DNA from: Rhizobiales bacterium Y(2018)
GTDB taxonomy: Bacteria > Pseudomonadota > Alphaproteobacteria > Rhizobiales > Aestuariivirgaceae
Direction: 5' to 3'
DNA: 64,000 bases
NCBI GenBank assembly: GCA_005502925.1
Contig: SCPD01000002.1
Span: forward strand, 248,001 to 312,000
Shown: positions 43,940 through 52,901 of the stretch, in pieces
How the letters are laid out: each line of letters begins with the position of its first letter
How positions within the stretch are numbered: position 1 is the first letter of the stretch
Notes under the pieces: generated by a model
Seen by the model: only the letters and a program-made list of their open reading frames with translations
Told to the model about the DNA's origin: nothing
Databases searched by the model: none
Made by a program: the position numbers and the translations under genes

Positions 43940-45097
43940 ATGCGACAGGGAATTGACGATTTCGACGAAAACCGCGTCGCGGCGATCAGCCGGGATGTCG
44001 CCGCGGCGATCGATGCCGCGACCTTCGGTGCCGGGTCCTGGGACGAGGTGCCGCTGGCGCTGAGCCGCGCTTTTCCCGGCTCCTTCGGCCTTCTGTACAA
44101 CATGAACTTCCCGGAAAAGCGGCTGAACTTCCTGTCGATCCAGAATACCGACCCGGCCTTCGTCGACTCCTATGGCGCGCATTTCGCCTATATCAATCCC
44201 TGGGCCGGCTATTGGAGCGCCATCAGGCGGTCGGTCGTCGCCGCCTCGGAGGATGTGTTTCCGGCGCGCAGCTTCGCCCGATCGGAGTTCTACAATGACT
44301 GGCTCCTGCCGCAGAACAAGGCGGAAGCCGCCGCCGGCATGAAGATCGTCGGCGAGCGCGACGAGGCGGTCTATCTCCTTCTGCATTTCCCGCTCGCCAA
44401 GTCCGGCCTCTATGACAAAGCGGGCGTCGAGATCCTCAACCGGGTGCGCGGAAATCTGGAGCGATCGGTCAATCTGGCGCGCCATCTGCGTGTGGATGTC
44501 GAGGCGGCGCTTGCCGACACGGCGCTCATCGAGCGCAGTCGGTCGGCGGCCTTCATCGTCGAAGGCGACCGGCGGCTGCGCGATGCGAATGCCGAGGCCG
44601 AGCGGCTGCTGTCGGCCGCAGATGGGGTGGCGGTCCGCCATGGCCGCTGTCACCTCGTGGACAAGGAAGCGGATGCTCGTTTCGGCGCCGCGCTGGAAAA
44701 GCTCATCGCGGGAATCCCGACAGGTGTTTCCCGCATCGCCTTCCGCACCACCGCCGGCGCCTGGCAGGTTTCGCTCGCCGCCATTCCGGTTCCCACCGAA
44801 TCCGGCGCGGTCGCATCTTTGCTGCCGCCGCGCCCGATGGTCCTGGTGCTGGTCACCGATCTCAGGCCGCAGACCATGGGAACCGGTGATCTTACCGTCC
44901 TTGCAAGTCTCTTCGCGCTGACGCCCGCGGAGATTGCGTTCTGCCGGCGGCTGCTTCTTGGGGAATCGGTGGCTGAGGCCGCCGAACGGCTCAGCCTCAC
45001 TGAAGGCACCGCCCGAACCCGGCTCAAGGCCATTCTTCACAAGACCGGCACCACGCGGCAGGGCCAGCTCATGCTGCTTTTGTCGCGACTCGGCTGA
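43940..45097 (+). CDS. LuxR-type regulator upstream of the exported-protease operon
   Basis: This 385-residue cytoplasmic protein ends with a LuxR-type helix-turn-helix (LTPAEIAFCRRLLLGESVAE followed by AAERLSLTEGTARTRLKAI, about residues 328-368). The first 300 residues form a sensory part without membrane helices. It is PAS-like in places (AFIVEGDRRLRDANAEAERL), followed by a region FRTTAGAWQVSLAAIPVP. It has no response-regulator Asp, so it is not a classic two-component output. It starts 42 bases after the LysR gene and is followed 83 bases later by three exported-protein genes, with a LuxR-like dyad between. Confidence 0.8.
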   Translation: MRQGIDDFDENRVAAISRDVAAAIDAATFGAGSWDEVPLALSRAFPGSFGLLYNMNFPEKRLNFLSIQNTDPAFVDSYGAHFAYINPWAGYWSAIRRSVVAASEDVFPARSFARSEFYNDWLLPQNKAEAAAGMKIVGERDEAVYLLLHFPLAKSGLYDKAGVEILNRVRGNLERSVNLARHLRVDVEAALADTALIERSRSAAFIVEGDRRLRDANAEAERLLSAADGVAVRHGRCHLVDKEADARFGAALEKLIAGIPTGVSRIAFRTTAGAWQVSLAAIPVPTESGAVASLLPPRPMVLVLVTDLRPQTMGTGDLTVLASLFALTPAEIAFCRRLLLGESVAEAAERLSLTEGTARTRLKAILHKTGTTRQGQLMLLLSRLG

Positions 45098-45109
45098 GCC
45101 TTTTGCTGC

Positions 45110-45129
45110 CCACTCCCATTTGGGAGTGG
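45110..45129. promoter_or_regulatory. 20-bp dyad, candidate operator for the LuxR-type regulator
   Basis: CCACTCCCA and TGGGAGTGG are perfect 9-bp arms around TT. The site lies 50 bases before the first gene of the exported-protein operon and 12 bases after the LuxR-gene stop. It lacks a T-run, so it is not a good terminator. A dyad of 18-20 bp suits LuxR-type dimers. Confidence 0.5.
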
Positions 45130-45179
45130 CCCAAGCCGTCCCGGCCCCTAGAAGCTGGCATCGTTCAGGAAGGATACCG

Positions 45180-45524
45180 ATGCCGCAAATCATTCACAGA
45201 GTACCGTGGGCTGTCCTTTGTACCATCATGCTGGCCAGTCCGGCATTTGCCGCCGCCGATTGCGAGTTCACCGATCCCGGCAAGGGGTTTTCGGTCGAAG
45301 GCGCCGTGCTCAATGTCGGCGCCGCCAATGATCTCGTCGTCGAGATGGGGTATCGCAAGGTGGTCGCCATTCAGGATAGGAATCGCGGCTGCATCGCTTA
45401 TGTGCAGACCCGCAAGGCTCACGCCTGCGCCAAGGGCAAGACCGCGACAGCCAAGGGCAAGACCTTCGTCATCACCTTCACGCCAGTGGTGTTGCCGGGT
45501 GCCGACAGCGTCAAATGCCGCTAG
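45180..45524 (+). CDS. Small exported protein of unknown function, first gene of the protease operon
   Basis: This 114-residue protein has a Sec signal (VPWAVLCTIMLASPAFAAA). The mature part of about 88 residues has four cysteines (in ADCEF, RGCIA, HACAK, VKCR), which could make two disulfides, and is rich in beta-prone Val/Ile (VVEMGYRKVVAIQ; FVITFTPVVL) and Lys/Ala. I do not recognise the family. AGGAAGGAT just upstream gives a strong start at 45180. It is 13 bases before the next gene. Confidence 0.7.
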   Translation: MPQIIHRVPWAVLCTIMLASPAFAAADCEFTDPGKGFSVEGAVLNVGAANDLVVEMGYRKVVAIQDRNRGCIAYVQTRKAHACAKGKTATAKGKTFVITFTPVVLPGADSVKCR

Positions 45525-45537
45525 CGGACGGAACGAC

Positions 45538-45861
45538 ATGAAGAAGCTTCTCCTCGTTCTCTTGTTCTGCACTGCTGCGAGCACGTCCCAGGCGAAATGC
45601 CCGGGCGACTCCGACGACGGCAAGCGGGTGACGGTCACCGGCAAGATCGCCTATGCCGACCGTCAGAGCGGCAAATTTCTCTTCGGACTCGAAGAGTGCG
45701 GGATTCTCGTCCACGCGAACAGCAACGGCAAAGGCGCCTGCAAGCTCGGCAGGACGCTCACGGTGACCGGCACCTTCTATGCCTGTGACTTTCTCGGTGA
45801 TTGCATGAAGGAGCTCGGTGACATGGATGCGATCGAGGCGAGCAAGGTGACATGCAAGTGA
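45538..45861 (+). CDS. Small exported cysteine-rich protein, OB-like, second gene of the protease operon
   Basis: This 107-residue protein has a Sec signal (MKKLLLVLLFCTAASTSQA). The mature part has six cysteines (KCPG, EECG, GACK, YACD, GDCM, VTCK) and beta-strand patterns VTVTGKIAYADR and LTVTGTFYACDF, compatible with a small OB-like fold; that is inference. The family is not recognised. The stop overlaps the start region of the protease fusion gene. It could be a chaperone, inhibitor or partner of the protease. Confidence 0.7.
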   Translation: MKKLLLVLLFCTAASTSQAKCPGDSDDGKRVTVTGKIAYADRQSGKFLFGLEECGILVHANSNGKGACKLGRTLTVTGTFYACDFLGDCMKELGDMDAIEASKVTCK

Positions 45862-47357
45862 TGATGATCTTGCGGGCGCTTCCTGTCATCGCGGTTCTGC
45901 AGGCGGGCATGATGGCTCTGCCCGCACAAGCGGCCGACGAAATCCGCGTCGGCTTCATGGAAGTCTACAGCGAGACCGGGCAGCGCCGGGAACGTTTCGA
46001 TGCGGCGATCGCGCGGGAACTGTGCCAATCCATCGGCAAGCCCTGCCGGACAGTCGAGATCAAGACGATGCCCGCCGGGAAAGATCTGCTCGAGGGGCGG
46101 GTGGATGTGCTGGTTTCCTATTTTGACAGCATCACCCGGGACGACAGGATTGCGGGAACACGCGACTATGCTCGCATGCCGCTTGCTTTTGTCGTGCGCA
46201 AGGACGCCGGAGTGAGCGAGATCAGCCCGGCGGCACTCGCGGGAAAGAAGATCGCTGTCGGCGACATGGTGGGCAAGGGTTTCGTCACCACCAGGCTGTC
46301 CAGGTCTGTACTGAGCCCGCGCGGGGATTTTCTCACGGCTCTTGCCAGCGGCGACGCCGATCTGGCGGTCGCGCGGCTTGATCTGGCGGTTTACGAAATC
46401 GACGCGGCGTCCGGCGAGTCCTGCTGCAAGGTTGTCGAAGTCCTCAATGACGTCGCCTCGATCACTCCCAACGATAGAGTCCTGGTCAGAAAATCCGACA
46501 AGGCGCTCAAGGAACTGGTCGACAAGACCATCGGCGAGATGGAGCGGAGCGGCAAGATCAAGGCGGCCGCCAAGGCCACTTTCGGTTTCGACGTGTCGCC
46601 CGAGGCGAAATCGGACAACCCTCATTTCCCGACCGCACCGGAAGCTTCGCGCGATATCGAGCCGGTGATCGCTACGCGCACGGTCAGGCTCGACATCAAC
46701 GGGGCGAGATGCTCAGGTGTTCTGGTGAGCGGCAGGGCGGTTCTGACAGCGGCGCACTGCTTCGACGATGCGAAGGGTAAAGTGAATGTGAAGCCTCGTC
46801 AGGTCGCACTTTACCAGAATGACAAGAAGCTCTCCCGCAAGGCTGCGCGCATCGTCATTCACCCCGACTATCGCGCCCTGACGGCCACGGATGTCGGGAG
46901 CAGCGACATAGCCCTGCTTCTCCTCGACGACGATGGGTCGACCTTGGCGCCGCCAAGACTCCTGACCGGACGCGAGGCGTTTCTGACCACGGATATGATG
47001 GATCTCCTGTTCGTCGACGCCGCACTTTATGGCTATGGGAACCGTGACCGGAAGGATGCGCGGCTTCTGAAGAGCCGGGCAAGAGTGAGCCTGATGGTGC
47101 CGCAGCCCGACTCCTTTCTCGGCCAATCCGTGAAGGTCTTTTTGAGATCACCGGAGTTCTGTCATGGCGACTCGGGTGGCGGCGTGTTCCTGGCGCCCGG
47201 CGGTGTCGTCGGCCTGGACGAACCACCCTTGCTGTTGGGAGTAGCGAGCGCCATCGGGGAAGCGAAAGCGCAGTGTGATGACTTCGGCGAGATCACGCGC
47301 GCCGATTTCTTTGCCGACTGGATGGCCGGCATCCTGAAGGAACACGGCGCTGATTGA
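45852..47357 (+). CDS. Exported fusion: periplasmic solute-binding domain plus chymotrypsin-fold serine protease
   Basis: This protein of about 501 residues has a signal peptide (ALPVIAVLQAGMMALPAQA), then a family 3 solute-binding-like domain (about 29-245; IRVGFMEVYSETGQRRERFD, DGRVD-like LEGRVDVLVSYFDS, GKKIAVGDMVGKGFV). From about 270 it is a trypsin-like protease: His302 in LTAAHCF, Asp352 in SSDIALLLL, Ser441 in HGDSGGGV. The spacings of 50 and 89 residues match chymotrypsin folds. Cys pairs flank the His (RCSGV, AHCF). ATG 45861, overlapping the previous stop as TGATG, is an alternative start. The fusion suggests ligand-gated proteolysis in the periplasm; this is inference. Confidence 0.8.
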   Translation: MQVMMILRALPVIAVLQAGMMALPAQAADEIRVGFMEVYSETGQRRERFDAAIARELCQSIGKPCRTVEIKTMPAGKDLLEGRVDVLVSYFDSITRDDRIAGTRDYARMPLAFVVRKDAGVSEISPAALAGKKIAVGDMVGKGFVTTRLSRSVLSPRGDFLTALASGDADLAVARLDLAVYEIDAASGESCCKVVEVLNDVASITPNDRVLVRKSDKALKELVDKTIGEMERSGKIKAAAKATFGFDVSPEAKSDNPHFPTAPEASRDIEPVIATRTVRLDINGARCSGVLVSGRAVLTAAHCFDDAKGKVNVKPRQVALYQNDKKLSRKAARIVIHPDYRALTATDVGSSDIALLLLDDDGSTLAPPRLLTGREAFLTTDMMDLLFVDAALYGYGNRDRKDARLLKSRARVSLMVPQPDSFLGQSVKVFLRSPEFCHGDSGGGVFLAPGGVVGLDEPPLLLGVASAIGEAKAQCDDFGEITRADFFADWMAGILKEHGAD

Positions 47358-47369
47358 GTCACTCTGTTA

Positions 47370-47397
47370 GTATGATGAATTTTGATAGACATCATAC
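47370..47397. promoter_or_regulatory. nikR operator: NikR operator before nikA
   Basis: GTATGA, 16 bases, then TCATAC: an exact match to the well-known NikR operator consensus GTATGA-N16-TCATAC. It lies 54 bases before the nikA ATG, and nikR itself is at the other end of the operon. Nickel-loaded NikR should repress nikABCDE here. Confidence 0.9.
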
Positions 47398-47450
47398 TTT
47401 GGCCTGTATAGGTTTCCGCTCGGCGTAAACAAACGAAGCGGGAGCGGGCG

Positions 47451-49016
47451 ATGCGAATAGCGAGGATCTTGGCTGGTCTGGCCATTCTGGCGCTGCTCGT
47501 CTCCGGGCCGGCGCGCGCCGAGACGACGCTGACCTATTCCTGGACCGCCAATGTCGGGCCGCTCAACCCGCATGCCTATGCGCCGAATGAGATGTTCGGA
47601 CAGGCCATGGTCTATGAGCCGCTGGTCAAGTACCACGCCGATGGCACGGTGGCGCCCTGGCTCGCCACCGGCTGGACCGTCTCCGGCGACGGCCATGTCT
47701 ATACCTTCACCTTGCGCAGGGACGTGAAATTCTCCGACGGCACGGTGTTCGACGCCGCCGCGGTCAAGGCCAATTTCGACACGGTCCTGGCGAGCCGCGA
47801 ACGCCACAACTGGCTCGAGCTCGCCAACCAGATCCGGCGGACGGAAGCTCTCGACGCCTCGACCTTCCGCCTCACCTTGAAGGAGGCCTATTACCCGGTC
47901 CTGCGGGAACTGGCGCTGATCCGGCCGTTCCGGTTCATTTCGCCGCCCGCCATTCCCGCCGAAGGCACCGCCGACAAGATCATCGCGCCGATCGGCACCG
48001 GGCCGTGGAAGCTCGCCGAGACGCGGCTCGGCGAATATGACCTCTTCGTCCGCAATGAGACCTACTGGGGACCGAAGCCGGTCTTCGACCAGATCCTGGT
48101 CAAGGTCATTCCCGATCCCAACAGCCGCGCCGTCGCCTTCGAGACCGGCGACATCGATCTGATCTATGGGGCGGGGCAGATATCGCCCGATGTCTTTGCG
48201 CGCTTCCAGGCCATGTATCCGAACAAAACGGCGGTGTCCCAGCCTTTGACGACCGAAATGGTGGCGCTCAACACCAATCGCGCGCCGACGAATGATCTGT
48301 TCGTCCGCAAGGCGATCAACCACGCGGTGGACAAGGACGGGATCGTCGACAGCGTCCTCTATGGCACGCAGAAACGAGCCGCTGCTTTGTTCGCCCCCAA
48401 TTTTCCTTATGCTGATGTGGGGCTCCATCCCTACATCTATGATCCGGCCAAGGCGGAAGCGCTTCTCGATGAAGCCGGCTGGCGCCGCATCGACGGCGAG
48501 GCGATCCGCGCCAAGGAGGGCGTGAAGCTCCGCATCGAGCTTTGTTATGTCGGCAACAATGCGCAGCAGAAGGCCATCGCCGAGGTCATCCAGGCCAATC
48601 TGCGCAAGATCGGCATCGATGTCATGCTGGTGGGCGAGGAATCCAATGCCTTCGAGACGCGCCAGCGCGAGGGCGAGTTCGGCATGATCTTCGGCGAGAC
48701 CTGGGGCGCTCCCTATGATCCGCATTCCTTCATCAGCTCGATGCGGGTGCCGTCGCATGCCGATTATCAGGCGCAGCTCGGCCTGCCGCTGAAGGGCGAG
48801 CTCGACGCCAAGATCGGCGAGGTGCTCGTCACCGTCGATGAGACCAAGCGCCGGCGGCTCTACCGCGACATCCTTACCGCACTCCACGAAGAGGCGGTTT
48901 ATCTGCCGCTGACCTACAGCACGGCGCCGCTGGTGGCGGGACCGAAGCTCGGTGCTGTCGGCTTCGGCCCGTCGGTTTCCGAGATCCCGTTCGAGACCTA
49001 TCCTCCGGCGAACTGA
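47451..49016 (+). CDS. nikA: Nickel ABC importer, periplasmic binding protein
   Basis: This 521-residue family 5 binding protein has a signal peptide ([18 protein letters not shown]). It contains [20 protein letters not shown], a NikA-type start of the mature protein, and [20 protein letters not shown] and NKDG-like [19 protein letters not shown]. NikA binds nickel as a chelate and delivers it to NikBC. It is the first gene of a full nikABCDE operon with a NikR operator. The stop overlaps the nikB start (TGATG). Confidence 0.93.
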   Translation: MRIARILAGLAILALLVSGPARAETTLTYSWTANVGPLNPHAYAPNEMFGQAMVYEPLVKYHADGTVAPWLATGWTVSGDGHVYTFTLRRDVKFSDGTVFDAAAVKANFDTVLASRERHNWLELANQIRRTEALDASTFRLTLKEAYYPVLRELALIRPFRFISPPAIPAEGTADKIIAPIGTGPWKLAETRLGEYDLFVRNETYWGPKPVFDQILVKVIPDPNSRAVAFETGDIDLIYGAGQISPDVFARFQAMYPNKTAVSQPLTTEMVALNTNRAPTNDLFVRKAINHAVDKDGIVDSVLYGTQKRAAALFAPNFPYADVGLHPYIYDPAKAEALLDEAGWRRIDGEAIRAKEGVKLRIELCYVGNNAQQKAIAEVIQANLRKIGIDVMLVGEESNAFETRQREGEFGMIFGETWGAPYDPHSFISSMRVPSHADYQAQLGLPLKGELDAKIGEVLVTVDETKRRRLYRDILTALHEEAVYLPLTYSTAPLVAGPKLGAVGFGPSVSEIPFETYPPAN

Positions 49017-49960
49017 TGCTGCGTTTCATCGCCGGCAGGCTCGCGCTGATCCCCTTGATGCTGCTGGGCGTCTCAGGCGTCGTCTTCGCCATGCTGCGCC
49101 TTGGCCGCGGCGATCCGGCGCTCGATTATCTCAGGCTCTCACAGATCCCGCCGACCGATGCGGCGATCGCCAAGGCGCGCGCGCTTCTGGGCCTCGACCG
49201 CCCGCTGGTCGAGCAATATCTGAGCTGGCTGTGGGATGCGGTGCGTCTCGATTTCGGCGTGTCCTATGCGACGCGGCGGCCGGTGCTCGACGAATTCCTC
49301 TACTACCTGCCCGCCACGCTGCAGCTCGCCGCCGTCGCTCTGCTGGTGACGCTCGCGGTGAGCGTGCCGCTCGGCATCTGGGCGGCGCGCCATCCGGACA
49401 AGCCGCCCGATCAGATCGTGCGCGGCATCGCCTTCATCGGCGTCTCGATGCCGAATTTCTGGCTGGGATTCCTGCTGGTGATGGTCTTTTCGGTGTGGCT
49501 GGGCCTGTTGCCGCCGCTCGGCAAGGGCGGCATCGAGCATATGCTCATGCCGGTCCTGGCGGTGTCGCTGATGTCGCTGTCGATCAATGCGCGTATGCTG
49601 CGCACCAGCATGCTCGAGGCTGGCGGCCAACGGCATGTGCTCTATGCGCGGCTGCGTGGGCTCTCCGACAGAAACGTCACGCGCCATCACATCCTGCGCA
49701 ATGCGCTTCTGCCCATCGTCACCGCCACCGGCATGCATATCGGCGAATTGATCGGCGGCACGCTGGTGGTGGAGAACATCTTCGGCTGGCCGGGGCTCGG
49801 CCGCTATGCGGTATCGGCCATCTATAATCGCGACTTTCCCGTGTTGCAGTGCTTCGTCCTGTTGATGACGCTGATTTTCGTTCTGTGCAATCTCATCATC
49901 GACATCCTCTATGCCTGGCTCGATCCCCGGATCCGTATGTTCGCGGAGGGACAGCGATGA
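49016..49960 (+). CDS. nikB: Nickel ABC importer, permease NikB
   Basis: This 314-residue permease of the DppB class starts [20 protein letters not shown] and contains the EAA-type loop ...[20 protein letters not shown] that docks to the ATPases. It has about six membrane helices, with [20 protein letters not shown] near the end, a hallmark of nickel/dipeptide permeases. It overlaps nikA by one base and nikC by four. Confidence 0.92.
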   Translation: MLRFIAGRLALIPLMLLGVSGVVFAMLRLGRGDPALDYLRLSQIPPTDAAIAKARALLGLDRPLVEQYLSWLWDAVRLDFGVSYATRRPVLDEFLYYLPATLQLAAVALLVTLAVSVPLGIWAARHPDKPPDQIVRGIAFIGVSMPNFWLGFLLVMVFSVWLGLLPPLGKGGIEHMLMPVLAVSLMSLSINARMLRTSMLEAGGQRHVLYARLRGLSDRNVTRHHILRNALLPIVTATGMHIGELIGGTLVVENIFGWPGLGRYAVSAIYNRDFPVLQCFVLLMTLIFVLCNLIIDILYAWLDPRIRMFAEGQR

Positions 49961-50823
49961 GCATGGAGAATGCCTTGCCGGCGCCGGTCCTGGCCGCACC
50001 ACGCCGCCGCGGCGTCTGGCAGGTTCGCCTCGCTGCGGCGATCGTAGCGCTGCTCGCTTTGTTCATTGTCGCCGCTCCGCTCATCGCGCCGCATGACCCG
50101 GACCTCGTGGACCTGGCCGCCAAGCTGCAGGGGCCCAGCGCCGCGCATTGGCTCGGCACCGATCATCTCGGCCGCGACATGCTCGCGCGGCTGATCTATG
50201 CCACGCGGATCTCGCTCGGCTCCGTCGCCATCATCCTGCTGCTGGTCCTGGCGCTGGGGATCATTGTCGGCGGCGCCTCCGGCTTCATCGGCGGCCGGTT
50301 CGACCGGATCGTGATGCGCTTCTGCGACGTCTTCCTGACCTTCCCGACTTTCGTGCTGGCGATGTTCATGATCGGCGTGCTCGGCATCGGCATGGCCAAT
50401 GTGATCGTGGCGGTGGTGCTGTCGCACTGGGCCTGGTATGCGCGCATCGTGCGTGGCCTGGTCCTGTCGATGCGCGAGCGTGATTACATCGCCGCGGCCG
50501 AGATCGCCGGCGCCGGGCGCATGCGGATCTTCATCGAGCACATCATGCCGGGCGTGCTGGCGCAGCTCGTCGTGCTGGCGACGCTCGATATCGGCCATAT
50601 GATGATGCATGTCGCAGGCCTCTCCTTCCTGGGGCTGGGCGTCGCGGCGCCGACACCCGAATGGGGTGTGATGATCAATGATGCGCGCCAGTTCGTGTGG
50701 ACGCAGCCGCTCCTAGTGCTTTGGCCTGGCATGATGATCCTGATCAGCGTGATGGCCTTCAACCGGCTCGGCGACGCGCTGCGTGACCGGCTCGACCCCG
50801 CCTTCAGAATCGAGCACTGCTGA
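49957..50823 (+). CDS. nikC: Nickel ABC importer, permease NikC
   Basis: This 288-residue permease of the DppC class has an N-terminal helix ([20 protein letters not shown]), the periplasmic marker [20 protein letters not shown], an EAA loop [19 protein letters not shown] and a final [19 protein letters not shown]. The ATG overlaps the nikB stop (ATGA). Longer readings upstream overlap nikB in another frame and are rejected. The stop overlaps nikD by one base. Confidence 0.92.
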   Translation: MSMENALPAPVLAAPRRRGVWQVRLAAAIVALLALFIVAAPLIAPHDPDLVDLAAKLQGPSAAHWLGTDHLGRDMLARLIYATRISLGSVAIILLLVLALGIIVGGASGFIGGRFDRIVMRFCDVFLTFPTFVLAMFMIGVLGIGMANVIVAVVLSHWAWYARIVRGLVLSMRERDYIAAAEIAGAGRMRIFIEHIMPGVLAQLVVLATLDIGHMMMHVAGLSFLGLGVAAPTPEWGVMINDARQFVWTQPLLVLWPGMMILISVMAFNRLGDALRDRLDPAFRIEHC

Positions 50824-51608
50824 TGGGAGGGATGCTGACCATCGAAGGCCTCAGGCTGGCGACGCGGCGCCATGGCGCGCCGATCGAGCTGGTGCGCGGC
50901 CTCGATCTCAGCGTTCCCGCCGGTCAGGTGACCGCTTTGGTCGGCGCCAGCGGCTGCGGCAAATCGCTGACCTGCCTCGGCATCCAGGACTGCCTGCCGC
51001 CCGGCGTGACGCGCATTGCTGGCCGCGTGGCGGTCGACGGGCAGGTGAAATCGGGTCTCGAGCTGCGCGGCCGGCTGGTGGCGACCATTTTGCAGAACCC
51101 GCGCAGCGCCTTCAATCCGGTGCTGTCCATGCGGGCGCATGCGCTGGAGACGCTGAAGGCCACGGGCCGCCAGGGCCCGGACAGCGACAAGCGCATCCTC
51201 GCCGCCTTCGCGGAGGTCGGCCTTGATGAACCGGCGCGGGTCCTGGAACTCTATCCGTTCCAGATGAGCGGCGGCATGCTGCAGCGGGTGATGATCGCGC
51301 TGGCGCTGTTGTCGGAAGCGTCGTTCCTCATCGCCGATGAGCCGACCACCGATCTCGATCTCGTGCTGCAGGCGCATGTGCTCGATCTGATCGAGCGGCT
51401 GGTGGCGACGCGGGTTCTCGGCGTGCTGCTCATCACCCATGACATGGGTGTGGTGGCGCGCACCGCCCGCACCGTCGCCGTGATGGAGGCGGGTCAGATC
51501 GTCGAACGTGGTGATGTGCGCGACATTTTTTCAACGCCCCGGCACGCGGCGACCAAGGCCCTCGTCGCGGCACATCTGGCGCTCTATCCCGAGGAGCAGG
51601 TGGCATGA
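50823..51608 (+). CDS. nikD: Nickel ABC importer, ATPase NikD
   Basis: This 261-residue ATPase has Walker A GASGCGKS, Q-loop ILQNPRSAFNP, signature MSGGMLQRV and Walker [13 protein letters not shown]. The MSGGMLQR form of the signature is typical of NikD. It works with NikE to power import. It begins [12 protein letters not shown] at one base overlap with nikC; MLTIEGLRLATRR three codons later is a possible start. Confidence 0.92.
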   Translation: MGGMLTIEGLRLATRRHGAPIELVRGLDLSVPAGQVTALVGASGCGKSLTCLGIQDCLPPGVTRIAGRVAVDGQVKSGLELRGRLVATILQNPRSAFNPVLSMRAHALETLKATGRQGPDSDKRILAAFAEVGLDEPARVLELYPFQMSGGMLQRVMIALALLSEASFLIADEPTTDLDLVLQAHVLDLIERLVATRVLGVLLITHDMGVVARTARTVAVMEAGQIVERGDVRDIFSTPRHAATKALVAAHLALYPEEQVA

Positions 51609-52387
51609 GCCTGATCGCGGCCGAAGCGGTCGGCAAATCCTATCGCTCCGGCGCCTGGCTCGCGGCGCCTGAGCCCAAGACGGTTCTGCGGGATGTCGAC
51701 CTCGCCATCGCGCCCGGCGAATGTGTCGGGCTGCTCGGCCGTAGCGGCTGCGGCAAGAGCACCTTGGCGCGGCTGCTGCTCGGCCTCGAAACGCCCGATA
51801 CCGGGCGGATCACTTTTCGCGGGCGTGACATTGCCGGCATTGGCGGTGCGGAGCGGCGCGATTTCCGCCGCGCCGTCCAGCTCGTCTTTCAGGATTCGAT
51901 CGGCGCCGTCGATCCGCGCCATACGATCGAGCGGACGGTCGGCGAGCCGCTGCGGCATCTGACCGATCTCGACCACGATGCCCGAAGCGCGCGCGTCGCG
52001 GAATTGCTGGCGCTGGTGGGGCTCGACCGCCGCGACGGAGAGAAGCTGCCGGGGCAGATGAGCGGCGGCCAGCTCCAGCGCGTCTGCATCGCCCGCGCCT
52101 TGGCGCCGAAGCCGGAACTGATCGTCCTCGACGAGGCGGTTTCCAATCTCGATCTTGTCCTGCAATTGCAGATTCTCGATCTGCTGGCAGGCTTGCGCCG
52201 GCAACTGGGCACCGCCTTCCTGTTCATCACCCATGATCTGCGCCTCGCCCGGCGCCTGTGCGATCGGGTGCTGGTGATGGAAGAGGGCCGTATCGTCGAT
52301 GCGGCGAAGACGGTCTCGAGCCTTCATCATCCCGCATCGCGGGCGCTCAGCGCCGCAGTCTTACCGGCGCTTCCTATTTCACCTTGA
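51605..52387 (+). CDS. nikE: Nickel ABC importer, ATPase NikE
   Basis: This 260-residue ATPase has Walker A GRSGCGKS, Q-loop LVFQDSIGAVDPRHT, signature MSGGQLQRV and Walker B LIVLDEAVSNLD; the DEAVSNLD sequence is characteristic of NikE. It overlaps nikD by four bases (ATGA). Its last 14 bases overlap the 3' end of convergent nikR, so the operon and its regulator meet tail to tail. Confidence 0.92.
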   Translation: MSLIAAEAVGKSYRSGAWLAAPEPKTVLRDVDLAIAPGECVGLLGRSGCGKSTLARLLLGLETPDTGRITFRGRDIAGIGGAERRDFRRAVQLVFQDSIGAVDPRHTIERTVGEPLRHLTDLDHDARSARVAELLALVGLDRRDGEKLPGQMSGGQLQRVCIARALAPKPELIVLDEAVSNLDLVLQLQILDLLAGLRRQLGTAFLFITHDLRLARRLCDRVLVMEEGRIVDAAKTVSSLHHPASRALSAAVLPALPISP

Positions 52388-52841
52388 TATGCATATGGCG
52401 GTGCGGCGAGCTCTCGCCATGGCCGTGGCTGTGCGCTTCCATCTCGACCGGGATCAGCACCAGCTGACCATGGCGCACGCCGCGTTCGGCAATGACATGC
52501 TCGGCGCTGTGGCGGATTTCCTCCGTCGGCCCCTTCAGCACATTGATCTCCATGCAATTGTCGTGATCGAGATGGATATGCAGCGTCGATACCGACAGAT
52601 GATGATGGTCATGGAAGGTCTGCACCAGGCGCTTCGACAGCTCGCGGGCCGAGTGATCATAGACATAGATCAGCGCGCCGACGCAGTTGCCGGTCTCCGG
52701 CACGCTGACGGTCGCCTCGCGGATGCCGGCGCGCGCCAGGTCGCGGATGGCCTCGGAGCGGTTTTGATAGCCTTTCATCTCGATGACGCGATCGAGCTCG
52801 CTCATGAGATCGTCGTCCAGGGTGACGGTTACGCGCTGCAT
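52374..52841 (-). CDS. nikR: Nickel-responsive regulator NikR
   Basis: This 155-residue ribbon-helix-helix repressor has the N-terminal DNA-binding strand MQRVTVTLDDDLM and an ACT-like nickel domain. Nickel ligands align with those of E. coli: His77, His88, His90 and Cys96 in FHDHHHLSVSTLHIHLDHDNC. A His-rich tail (HSHGHGESSPHRHMH) after residue 140 is an extra metal-binding feature. Its cognate operator is at 47370-47397. It lies 60 bases after the fthC stop on the same strand. Confidence 0.95.
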   Translation of the reverse strand: MQRVTVTLDDDLMSELDRVIEMKGYQNRSEAIRDLARAGIREATVSVPETGNCVGALIYVYDHSARELSKRLVQTFHDHHHLSVSTLHIHLDHDNCMEINVLKGPTEEIRHSAEHVIAERGVRHGQLVLIPVEMEAHSHGHGESSPHRHMHIKVK

Positions 52842-52901
52842 CGGCCGGCCTCGCCAGGAAATTGCATGGTGAGGCTGTGATCGCAGGCGGAAGGCGGTCC
52901 G

